Positions 7,304-13,002 of a stretch of DNA of 13,002 nucleotides are shown piece by piece (the first letter of the stretch is position 1; every line of letters begins with the position of its first letter). The position numbers and the translations under genes were made by a program. The notes beneath the pieces are model-generated. The model was not told where the DNA came from. It made no database searches and saw only the letters and a list, made by a program, of their open reading frames with translations. The DNA lies in the NCBI GenBank assembly GCA_003523085.1, contig DPHD01000021.1, forward strand, positions 104,283 through 117,284. Direction: 5' to 3'. This DNA comes from Oceanospirillaceae bacterium (GTDB lineage: Bacteria; Pseudomonadota; Gammaproteobacteria; Pseudomonadales; Balneatricaceae).

Positions 7304-8566
7304 TTAGACCACCCTTGCTGGAACAGGTTTGGTTGCTTCCATACGCGTGTAGAACGGCATTAGAAGGAAGTAAGCAAAGTACAAGGCGGTACATAACTGA
7401 GCCACTTGAGTACGGCCTTCCGTAGCAGCCACAGTGCCTAAGTAACCCAAAATAACAAAACTCACGACAAAAATAGCTAACCAAACTCGACTCATCCAGC
7501 CTTTGTAACGCATTGATTTCACTGGACTACGGTCCAACCAAGGCATAACAAACAAGATGGCGATAGCGGCGCCCATAGTGATTACACCCAGGAACTTGGC
7601 ATCCAAACCGAATAACGGGAAGGTAATGGCACGTAACATCGAGTAATAAGGCGTGAAGTACCACACTGGAGCAATATGCTCAGGTGTCTTGAGGGAGTTC
7701 GCCGGTTCATAGTTAGGTTTTTCTATAAAGTAACCACCGCCTTCTGGGAAGAAGAAGATCACCAAACAGAACACGGTTAAGAAGACTCCCACTGCCACTA
7801 AGTCTTTAATGACATGGTAGGGCCAGAACGCCACACCATCAACCGGCACGCCATTTTCATCTTTATTTTGGTCAATTTCGATGCCGTCTGGGTTACTAGA
7901 CCCAACGTCATGCAACGCCAAAATGTGTAATACGACCAACGCCAAAATAACAATGGGCAAAGCGATTACGTGCAAAGAGAAGAAGCGGTTCAGGGTAATA
8001 CCCGAGATCAAAAAGTCGCCTCGAACCCATTGCACAAGGTCTTCGCCTACTACTGGAATGGCACCAGCTAAGGATAAGATGACCTGCGCACCCCAATAGG
8101 ACATTTGACCCCATGGTAACAAGTAACCAAAGAAACCCTCGGCCATTAAGGCTAAGTAAATGGCCATACCAAACAGCCAAATCAACTCGCGAGGCTTTTG
8201 GTAAGAGCCATACATCAAACCCCTAAACATGTGTAAGTAAACCACAACAAAGAAGGCTGAAGCGCCTGATGAGTGCATGTAGCGGATAATCCAACCCATT
8301 TCCACATCACGCATAATGTATTCAACAGAGGCAAATGCACCTTCTGCGGTAGGCTCATATGACATGGTTAGCCAAACACCCGTAAGGATCTGGTTAACTA
8401 GCACTAATAAAGAAAGCACACCAAATACGTACCAAACGTTAAAGTTTTTGGCGGCATAGTATTTAGACATGTGGTCTTGCCACATTTGCGTCAGTGGAAA
8501 ACGATCATCAATCCAACGAATGATGCCACTGTCTGCCTTGGGGCGATTAGGATTACCGACAGCCAT
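7304..8566 (-). CDS. petB: Ubiquinol-cytochrome c reductase, cytochrome b subunit
   Basis: Cytochrome b is the membrane core of the bc1 complex, holding haems bL and bH and the Qo and Qi quinone sites. The 420-aa product contains eight predicted membrane helices. Haem ligands are His98 and His112 in helix B and His199 and His214 in helix D. The cd-loop GWGQ-type motif appears as LLPWGQMSYWGA (149-160), and NPDG (225-228) follows helix D. The Qo-site motif is PVWY (300-303) rather than the PEWY of mitochondria and alphaproteobacteria; PVWY is the variant I recall for beta- and gammaproteobacteria. A separate C-terminal half is present, so this is full-length cytochrome b and not the split b6/subunit IV type. 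The ATG overlaps the petA stop by one base (TAATG), with a strong GGAGG upstream. Confidence 0.97.
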   Translation of the reverse strand: MAVGNPNRPKADSGIIRWIDDRFPLTQMWQDHMSKYYAAKNFNVWYVFGVLSLLVLVNQILTGVWLTMSYEPTAEGAFASVEYIMRDVEMGWIIRYMHSSGASAFFVVVYLHMFRGLMYGSYQKPRELIWLFGMAIYLALMAEGFFGYLLPWGQMSYWGAQVILSLAGAIPVVGEDLVQWVRGDFLISGITLNRFFSLHVIALPIVILALVVLHILALHDVGSSNPDGIEIDQNKDENGVPVDGVAFWPYHVIKDLVAVGVFLTVFCLVIFFFPEGGGYFIEKPNYEPANSLKTPEHIAPVWYFTPYYSMLRAITFPLFGLDAKFLGVITMGAAIAILFVMPWLDRSPVKSMRYKGWMSRVWLAIFVVSFVILGYLGTVAATEGRTQVAQLCTALYFAYFLLMPFYTRMEATKPVPARVV

Positions 8567-9162
8567 TACGCATTTCCTCCGTCTTCGCCAATTTGAATGA
8601 CTAAGTCACTCTCGTAAAAATGAGGCGGGATTTCTAAGTTAATCGGGGCGGGTTTACTCTTATAAACACGACCAGACAAATCGAATGTGGAACCATGACA
8701 AGGGCAGTAGAATCCACCCTTCCAATCGGCACCAAGGTCAGCAGGCGCAATCTCAGGACGATAAGTAGGTGAACAGCCTAAGTGAGTACAAATACCTACC
8801 ATCACCATCACTTCATCGCGTAACGAGCGAGCCGAGGTGCTAGGAATATAAGCAGGCTGCTTAGACTTAGCTGAACCTGGGTCGGCCAAACTGTCGTTAA
8901 GGGATTCCAAGTTGGCTAACGCTTCTGCGCTGCGGCGTACAATCCATACTGGCTTGCCGCGCCATTCAACAATCATTTGTTGACCTGGTTCTAACTTACT
9001 GATGTCCGCCTTGACCGGTGCACCAGCAGCTCTAGCTCGTGCACTCGGGTTCCAGGAGGCTACAAAAGGGACTGCCACGCCCACACCACCAACAGCACCC
9101 ACAACTACGGATGTGCCGACTAGCATGCGACGACGAGTCTTATTCACGCCATCATTACTCAT
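8566..9162 (-). CDS. petA: Ubiquinol-cytochrome c reductase, Rieske iron-sulfur subunit
   Basis: The Rieske protein takes the first electron from ubiquinol at the Qo site and passes it to cytochrome c1. The 198-aa product has a twin-arginine motif (TRRRML, 9-14) before a hydrophobic membrane anchor (about 15-35), so it is probably exported folded by Tat with an uncleaved anchor. A small-residue-rich hinge (ARARAAGAPVKAD) follows. The 2Fe-2S ligands are in CTHLGC (Cys125, His127) and CPCHGS (Cys153, His156), with Cys130 and Cys155 positioned for the stabilising disulphide. The start is set by ATG at 9162, with GGAGA about 8 nt upstream. It is the first gene of petABC, with its own promoter and a terminator separating it from rpsI. 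Confidence 0.97.
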   Translation of the reverse strand: MSNDGVNKTRRRMLVGTSVVVGAVGGVGVAVPFVASWNPSARARAAGAPVKADISKLEPGQQMIVEWRGKPVWIVRRSAEALANLESLNDSLADPGSAKSKQPAYIPSTSARSLRDEVMVMVGICTHLGCSPTYRPEIAPADLGADWKGGFYCPCHGSTFDLSGRVYKSKPAPINLEIPPHFYESDLVIQIGEDGGNA

Positions 9163-9202
9163 TCAATTGGTCTCCAGCTAAGCTGTAAAATTATTGTCAG
9201 CA

Positions 9203-9231
9203 ATAGTAAAGGAATGCCCCTAAATTGACAA
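9203..9231 (-). promoter_or_regulatory. Probable petABC promoter
   Basis: A -35 TTGTCA (rc of 9226-9231, 5/6) and a -10 TACTAT (rc of 9203-9208, 4/6) are separated by 17 bp. Together they predict a start about 35 nt upstream of petA. A small inverted repeat, TATTG/CAATA (9192-9205), overlaps the -10 and predicted start. Confidence 0.5.
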
Positions 9232-9285
9232 GGTTAAAGGCTTAATCGAAGGCCACAAACGCCATTTGCCTTATGAATACCCAAT

Positions 9286-9317
9286 AAAAAACCCAGCACG
9301 AGGGCTGGGTTTTTTTG
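9286..9317 (-). terminator. Intrinsic terminator of rplM-rpsI
   Basis: ACCCAGC (9291-9297) and GCTGGGT (9304-9310) form a 7-bp stem that is extended by A/T pairs. On the minus strand the stem is followed by a T-run (six A at 9286-9291 on the plus strand). It lies about 27 nt after the rpsI stop and separates the ribosomal genes from petABC. The T-run on the other side (9310-9316) makes it symmetrical, but no plus-strand gene needs it. Confidence 0.9.
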
Positions 9318-9344
9318 AAGTGCGCCAATAAGGGCGCAGCAAGC

Positions 9345-9737
9345 TTAACGCTTAGAGAACTGAGGACGCTTACGTGCTTTACGCAGGCCAACCTTCTTAC
9401 GCTCAACTTCACGCGCGTCACGGGTAACAAAACCAGCAGCACGAAGACTAGGACGCAAGGTTTCGTCAAAGTTCATCAATGCACGGGTAATGCCGTGGCG
9501 AATCGCGCCAGCTTGACCAAAACCACCACCGCCTTCTACGGTAATGTTAAGGTCAAATTTTTCAACTGTTTCTGTCAACTCTAGTGGTTGACGAACAATC
9601 ATACGGGCTGTTTCACGACCAAAGTAAACATCCAATGTACGGCTGTTTACAGTGATAGCGCCAGTGCCAGGAGTCATGAACACACGAGCGGTAGAGGTCT
9701 TACGACGACCAGTACCATAATATTGAGTAGCTGCCAT
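9345..9737 (-). CDS. rpsI: 30S ribosomal protein S9
   Basis: S9 binds the 3' major domain of 16S rRNA in the head of the small subunit, and its C-terminal tail reaches the P-site tRNA. The 130-aa product has the usual bacterial length. It shows the N-terminal YYGTGRRKTSTARV (7-20), the conserved GGGGFGQAGAIRHGI (69-83), and the basic tail KARKRPQFSKR with the invariant terminal Ser-Lys-Arg. The ATG at 9737 is preceded by a near-perfect Shine-Dalgarno, AAGGAGA. It starts 10 nt after the rplM stop and belongs to the rplM-rpsI operon. Confidence 0.99.
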   Translation of the reverse strand: MAATQYYGTGRRKTSTARVFMTPGTGAITVNSRTLDVYFGRETARMIVRQPLELTETVEKFDLNITVEGGGGFGQAGAIRHGITRALMNFDETLRPSLRAAGFVTRDAREVERKKVGLRKARKRPQFSKR

Positions 9738-9747
9738 GATCGTCTCC

Positions 9748-10176
9748 TTACAGGGTCAATGTTTGTGGTTGTTGCGCTTGATGCGGATGCTCAGTACCCG
9801 CATACACTTTAAGCTTGGAGTACATAGCACGGCCCAAAGGACCTTTTGGCAACATACCTTTAACAGCAAATTCAATGGTGCGCTCTGGAGCGTGGTCAAC
9901 CATTTTTTCGAAAGACATAGAACGTAGACCACCTGGGTAACCAGTGTGACGGTAGTACATCTTGTCTTTTGCCTTGTTGCCAGTGACGCGAACTTTTTCG
10001 GCGTTAACAACAACAATGTAGTCACCAGTGTCCACGTGTGGAGTGAATTCTGGCTTATGCTTGCCGCGTAGACGACGAGCGATTTCAGTAGACATACGAC
10101 CTAAAGTTAGGCCATCTGCATCAACAACGTACCAGTCGCGGGTAACGTCAGCAGGTTTAGTACTTACGGTTTTCAT
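9748..10176 (-). CDS. rplM: 50S ribosomal protein L13
   Basis: L13 is an early-assembly protein of the large subunit that binds 23S rRNA; in E. coli it also represses its own operon through the mRNA leader. The 142-aa product has the standard length. Conserved segments are DWYVVDADGLTLGRMSTEIA (14-33), LRGKHKPEFTPHVDTGDYIV (36-55), MYYRHTGYPGG (73-83) and the C-terminal LKVYAGTEHPHQAQQP. The ATG at 10176 has AGG 8-9 nt upstream. It leads rplM-rpsI behind a roughly 165-nt leader with a large hairpin. Confidence 0.99.
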   Translation of the reverse strand: MKTVSTKPADVTRDWYVVDADGLTLGRMSTEIARRLRGKHKPEFTPHVDTGDYIVVVNAEKVRVTGNKAKDKMYYRHTGYPGGLRSMSFEKMVDHAPERTIEFAVKGMLPKGPLGRAMYSKLKVYAGTEHPHQAQQPQTLTL

Positions 10177-10228
10177 GTGAATAACCTATTTAATGGCCCT
10201 ATTAACTGAGCCTACCTATAATTATTGG

Positions 10229-10273
10229 GTTATTGCGTAACAGGTGGTAATTCACCACCGCGTCACCAATAAC
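10229..10273 (-). promoter_or_regulatory. rplM leader stem-loop (candidate L13 autoregulatory element)
   Basis: On the minus strand GTTATTG plus GTGAC pairs with GTTAC plus CAATAAC (12 bp with one G-U and one bulged G). A small GC/T internal loop follows, then GGTGGT/ACCACC (6 bp) with loop GAATT. The whole is 18 bp in 45 nt, about 53 nt before the rplM start and inside the predicted transcript. E. coli L13 is known to regulate rplM-rpsI through its 5' leader. Assigning that role here is inference from position and structure. Confidence 0.6.
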
Positions 10274-10346
10274 GTGACTAGCAGCCTGGGCCCAAAACAA
10301 CCTGAGTCAATTAAGACCAAAGCCAACACAGAAACTGCGAGGGCGA

Positions 10347-10376
10347 ATTATACAGGATAAGATACCGCCTTGTTAA
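10347..10376 (-). promoter_or_regulatory. Probable rplM-rpsI promoter
   Basis: A perfect -10 TATAAT (rc of 10347-10352) and a 5/6 -35 TTAACA (rc of 10371-10376) are spaced by 18 bp. The predicted start is about 165 nt upstream of rplM. A second, perfect TTGACA (rc of 10384-10389) lies further upstream, just past the zapE stop. No terminator separates zapE from this promoter, so read-through is possible. The 10177-10394 interval holds only this promoter and leader. Confidence 0.65.
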
Positions 10377-10394
10377 GCCCTTATGTCAAAGTTT

Positions 10395-11522
10395 TTAGCT
10401 GGCCACATGGGCACGCGCCAAATATTCGTGCGACTGCATCTCTTGCAGGCGGCTTAAGGTGCGTTGAAACACAAAGTCGAGCTGGCCACCGGCATAAAGA
10501 TCCGATAAAGGCACCTGTGCCGAGAGGATCATCTTCACGTTGGCGTCATAACATACGTCCACTAAATTGACGAAGCGCCGAGCTTGGTCACTAGTATGAC
10601 GATCCAAACGAGGCACCTGACTCACAATTAAGGCGTGATACTCACTGGCAATCTCTAAAAAATCATTTTGTGATCGAGGCAATACACACAACTGCTCGAA
10701 GGTCATCCACACAATGTCATCACATTGCTTCACATAATCAAAGGACCGACTATTGATGGTCAGCTTGCCCGCACCCTTTATATGTCCCTGCTCTGGCGCC
10801 AAGGCCTCAAAGCTGGCGTTTAGGCTGGCATCCGCAGTGTCATCTAAGGGCCAGTGATACAATTCAGCCTGCTCTAAGGTGCGTAACCGGTAATCCACAC
10901 CACCGTCCACATTAATCACGGCCGTATGCAGCTCTAGCAAGGCAATGGCGGGTAAAAAGCGCTGCCGTTGTAAACCATTCTCATACAAATTACGCGGCTC
11001 AATGTTAGACGTGGCCACTAGCACCACCCCTAGATCAAACAAAGTGCCTAACAAACCTGCCAAAATCATTGCGTCTGTGATGTCGGTCACAAAGAATTCA
11101 TCAAAACAAATCACCTGCGACTCAGCCGCCAACTCTTGCGCCACCTTAAGCAATGGGTTTTTTATGCCCTTATGTACCGCCAAACGCCCATGTACATGAC
11201 GCATAAAGCGATGAAAGTGGGTCCGATGTTTATTTTCAAACGGCAAACAATCATAAAACACGTCCATCAAATAGGTTTTGCCACGCCCCACGCCACCCCA
11301 AAAATACAGACCTTGCGGCGTTTTCTTCACAGCAGAAGACTGACCCAGCAAGCCCCCCAATTTACGCCGCAAACGAGGGCGCTTATGCCGTTGCTGTTGC
11401 TGCAGTTGGCACAAATCTAAATACAGGCGCTGCAGATGATTAATAGCCGCTTCTTGGGCGGCATCAGGCAAGAAATGTGCTTGTTTTTGATGTTGCTGGT
11501 ATTTTTCTAATGGAGAGGTCAT
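10395..11522 (-). CDS. zapE: Cell division protein ZapE (AFG1-like ATPase)
   Basis: ZapE (YhcM) is an AAA+-like ATPase that associates with the division ring during constriction and is needed for division under stress; eukaryotic AFG1/LACE1 proteins are homologous. The 375-aa product matches E. coli ZapE (375 aa). It has an N-terminal helical segment (1-65, including a Gln-rich stretch QLQQQQR), Walker A GGVGRGKT (76-83), then MDVFYD and FHRFMRHVHGRL (103-114). Walker B is VICFDEFFVTDITDAMIL (137-154), and LVATSNIEPRNLYENGLQRQRFLPAI matches the sensor/arginine-finger region. The C-terminus shows the family's RFVNLVDVCYDANVKMILSAQ. The ATG at 11522 has no clear Shine-Dalgarno. It is divergent from zapG and upstream of rplM, the same arrangement as in E. 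coli. Confidence 0.97.
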   Translation of the reverse strand: MTSPLEKYQQHQKQAHFLPDAAQEAAINHLQRLYLDLCQLQQQQRHKRPRLRRKLGGLLGQSSAVKKTPQGLYFWGGVGRGKTYLMDVFYDCLPFENKHRTHFHRFMRHVHGRLAVHKGIKNPLLKVAQELAAESQVICFDEFFVTDITDAMILAGLLGTLFDLGVVLVATSNIEPRNLYENGLQRQRFLPAIALLELHTAVINVDGGVDYRLRTLEQAELYHWPLDDTADASLNASFEALAPEQGHIKGAGKLTINSRSFDYVKQCDDIVWMTFEQLCVLPRSQNDFLEIASEYHALIVSQVPRLDRHTSDQARRFVNLVDVCYDANVKMILSAQVPLSDLYAGGQLDFVFQRTLSRLQEMQSHEYLARAHVAS

Positions 11523-11563
11523 AAACTGTTAACGTGCATGATGAACTAATGGAATATTTACAT

Positions 11564-11569
11564 TACAAT
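11564..11569 (+). promoter_or_regulatory. Possible -10 element for zapG
   Basis: TACAAT matches the sigma70 -10 at 5 of 6 positions and lies about 38 nt upstream of the zapG start, in the 84-nt zapE-zapG divergent spacer. No convincing -35 is seen at the correct distance, so this is only a weak suggestion. Confidence 0.3.
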
Positions 11570-11606
11570 ACTAGCTTCTGAGACACTTTATGAAAAGGAG
11601 CTATTG

Positions 11607-12101
11607 GTGGATTTACTCAGCAACGATTGGTTTTTTTGGCTAATACTATTATTACTTGGTTTAGGCATCGGTTTTTTGTTGGGCCGCAACAACAATAGCG
11701 ACCTTAAGCGCCAAACTCAGCTCAGCCAACAGCTACAAGCTGCGCACACAGAAATGGCTGAATACAAAGAGCAAGTGAACTTGCACTTTGCCGACACTGC
11801 CGCTGCCGTAAACCAACTCACCGACAGCTATCGCAATGTACACCAACAACTCGCCAAAGGTGCGCAAAGCCTATGTGACGACCCAGACATGGCCAGCAGC
11901 CTCGAAACTATCGCCGGCCCGAGTGAAACCACCATCGAACACCAAGCCGAGCCCGCCGCCGTCATTCGCCCACCCATGGATTATGCGCCTAGCACCGACA
12001 AAACCGAGCACGGCACCCTCGACGAGCGTTATGGGCTTAAAGACAAACCGGAAGATCCGCAGCCCCCCGCCTATGACATCCCCGTATCACCAACCAAGTA
12101 A
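11607..12101 (+). CDS. zapG: Inner-membrane division/envelope protein ZapG (YhcB, DUF1043)
   Basis: ZapG/YhcB is a single-pass inner-membrane protein that links cell division and envelope synthesis in E. coli. The 164-aa product begins with a transmembrane helix (about residues 9-26, FWLILLLLGLGIGFLLG). A charged/Gln-rich coiled-coil segment (about 30-60) and the family core EYKEQVNLHFADTAAAVNQL (50-69) with DSYRNVHQQLAKGAQSL (71-87) follow. The last about 75 residues are a Pro/acidic, probably disordered tail, longer than in the E. coli protein. The start is non-ATG: TTG at 11604 or GTG at 11607. AAGGAG ends at 11600, giving spacers of 3 or 6 nt, so GTG is favoured. It is divergent from zapE and converges on the Nif3 gene with 1 nt between stops. 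Confidence 0.88.
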   Translation: MDLLSNDWFFWLILLLLGLGIGFLLGRNNNSDLKRQTQLSQQLQAAHTEMAEYKEQVNLHFADTAAAVNQLTDSYRNVHQQLAKGAQSLCDDPDMASSLETIAGPSETTIEHQAEPAAVIRPPMDYAPSTDKTEHGTLDERYGLKDKPEDPQPPAYDIPVSPTK

Positions 12102-12102
12102 C

Positions 12103-12864
12103 TTATGCCGGGCTATCGATATCCACAAACTCGCAGGTAATATCTAGCGCTTGCTGCAAATGTGCAGCCAGTGCTTTAGCCCCATAGCGCTCCGTAGCAT
12201 GATGACCGGCAGCAAAATAATGAATGCCATTTTCACGCGCGATATGCACCGTAGACTCCGATATCTCACCTGACACATACGCATCCAAACCCAGCTCAAC
12301 CGCTTGCTCAATCATGCCTTGAGCACCACCTGTACACCAACCAATACGTTTAATCACAGTACCTGGGGCATCGATATGGAGTGCCTCTCGACCCAGCACC
12401 TGAGACAATTGTTGCTGTATCTGCGACCCACTACAAGGCTGCGACAATGTCGCACATAGACCTAATCCGGTAATACCACTGGACTGCATATGCGCGTCAG
12501 ACTGCCAACCCATGAGATGGCCCAGCTGGGCATTGTTACCTAGTTGCCCATGGCAATCTAACGGCAGATGATAAGCTATCAGGTTAATGTCATGGCTCAG
12601 CAAGGCTTTAATACGGTGCTTCTTAATGCCCACCAATGGGCTAGATTCATTGCGCCAAAAATAGCCATGATGCACCAACAATGCATCAGCCTTACGTTCG
12701 ATAGCCGCATCAATCAGTGCTTGGCTGGCGGTGACTCCCGCAACCAGATGGCTAACCGTGCGCTTACCTTCCACCTGCAGACCGTTAGGAGCATAGTCTT
12801 TAAATTGCCCAGGCATAAGCAAGCCATCCAAATACTCCAACAAGTCTACTGTGTGTATTGCCAT
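12103..12864 (-). CDS. Nif3-like dinuclear metal-centre protein (YbgI/DUF34 family)
   Basis: This belongs to the Nif3/YbgI (DUF34) family of toroidal hexamers with a dinuclear metal site. Family members have been linked to GTP cyclohydrolase I-like or metal-insertion roles, but no single function is settled. The 253-aa product is close to E. coli YbgI (247 aa). Likely metal ligands are His65-His66 in LLVHHGYFW, Asp103 in AYHLPLDCHGQLGNN, and His221 and Glu225 in AAGHHATERYG. DYAPNGLQVEG (23-33) is a family signature. It is the short form, without the inserted PII-like domain of longer homologues. The ATG at 12864 has only a weak GAG upstream. The gene is divergent from the protease-like gene at the right edge, the same pairing I recall in Pseudomonas. 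Confidence 0.93.
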   Translation of the reverse strand: MAIHTVDLLEYLDGLLMPGQFKDYAPNGLQVEGKRTVSHLVAGVTASQALIDAAIERKADALLVHHGYFWRNESSPLVGIKKHRIKALLSHDINLIAYHLPLDCHGQLGNNAQLGHLMGWQSDAHMQSSGITGLGLCATLSQPCSGSQIQQQLSQVLGREALHIDAPGTVIKRIGWCTGGAQGMIEQAVELGLDAYVSGEISESTVHIARENGIHYFAAGHHATERYGAKALAAHLQQALDITCEFVDIDSPA

Positions 12865-12911
12865 ACATTATTACTCTGCGTATTTTTGCCTTTATTTGGC
12901 CTTAAGTTTAC

Positions 12912-12939
12912 ACTATACACCCCAGCAAAAGGCAACCAA
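12912..12939 (-). promoter_or_regulatory. Possible promoter of the Nif3-family gene
   Basis: A -10 TATAGT (rc of 12912-12917, 5/6) lies 16 bp from a poor -35, TTGGTT (rc of 12934-12939, 3/6). The -35 is weak, so confidence is low. The same 89-nt divergent spacer must also serve the plus-strand gene that starts at 12954. Confidence 0.3.
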
Positions 12940-12953
12940 CCGACCTTAATTCC

Positions 12954-13002
12954 ATGGCCCTATCATTGATCAAATATTTATCCCGTTTTGCCCTAGCCGG
13001 CG
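12954..13002 (+). CDS. N-terminus of a probable AlgW/DegS-type periplasmic serine protease (partial)
   Basis: Only 16 codons are present before the window ends, reading MALSLIKYLSRFALAG. This is a short positively charged segment leading into a hydrophobic stretch, compatible with an inner-membrane anchor. The name rests mainly on synteny: a DegS/AlgW site-1 protease follows the zapE-zapG-nif3 region in Pseudomonas, and degQ-degS follows zapG in E. coli. AlgW/DegS cleaves the anti-sigma factor MucA/RseA to activate sigmaE/AlgU. No catalytic residue is visible, and no clear Shine-Dalgarno precedes the ATG. It could be any membrane-anchored protein. Confidence 0.45.
   Translation, partial: MALSLIKYLSRFALAG

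Noticed and set aside
7302..7484. 61-residue N-terminal extension of cytochrome c1
   Set aside because: It overlaps the petB coding sequence and would bury the signal peptide that begins at 7301.
12568..12969. Plus-strand open frame opposite the Nif3-family gene
   Set aside because: It is antisense to a well-conserved gene and ends just inside the next gene; no family resemblance.

Overview
The window is a stretch of core, vertically inherited chromosome from a gammaproteobacterium. I base this on gene content, gene order and the closeness of SspA, SspB, RplM, RpsI and DiaA to Escherichia coli and Pseudomonas proteins. A complete cytochrome bc1 operon excludes Enterobacteriaceae. The order rnpB-rsmI-lpoA-yraN-diaA-dolP-sspB-sspA-petCBA-rpsI-rplM-zapE-zapG-nif3-(algW) matches, from memory, the Pseudomonas aeruginosa PA442x-PA444x neighbourhood. 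A Pseudomonas-related or marine gammaproteobacterium is therefore likely; genus cannot be set from the sequence alone. I see no insertion sequences, phage genes, CRISPR array, tRNA or broken genes.

Layout. Bases 1-117 are non-coding and rich in inverted repeats. RNase P RNA (rnpB) runs on the minus strand at 118-489 with its own promoter, followed upstream by rsmI (16S rRNA methyltransferase). Divergent from rsmI is a plus-strand run of tightly packed genes: lpoA (activator of PBP1A), yraN (nuclease-like, unknown role), diaA (DnaA-binding initiation factor) and dolP (outer-membrane BON lipoprotein). It ends at a bidirectional terminator at 5248-5274. From there to about 11.5 kb everything is on the minus strand. 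In transcription order these are zapE, rplM-rpsI (ribosomal proteins L13 and S9), petA-petB-petC (Rieske protein, cytochrome b, cytochrome c1) and sspA-sspB (stringent starvation protein and ClpXP adaptor). zapG is divergent from zapE. A Nif3-family gene converges on zapG with one base between stop codons. The first 16 codons of a plus-strand gene, probably an AlgW/DegS-type periplasmic protease, run off the right edge.

How the genes fit together. The window joins cell-envelope and division functions (LpoA, DolP, ZapE, ZapG), replication initiation (DiaA), translation (L13, S9, RsmI, RNase P), aerobic respiration (bc1) and starvation/proteolysis control (SspA, SspB, possibly AlgW). Most of what merits a second look is non-coding: an 18-bp stem-loop in the rplM leader (candidate L13 operator), an 18-bp stem-loop in the sspA leader, overlapping alternative hairpins and a consensus -10 at the petC/sspA junction, and a small hairpin exactly bracketed by 9-bp direct repeats downstream of rnpB. 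I did not find an undescribed multi-gene system here.
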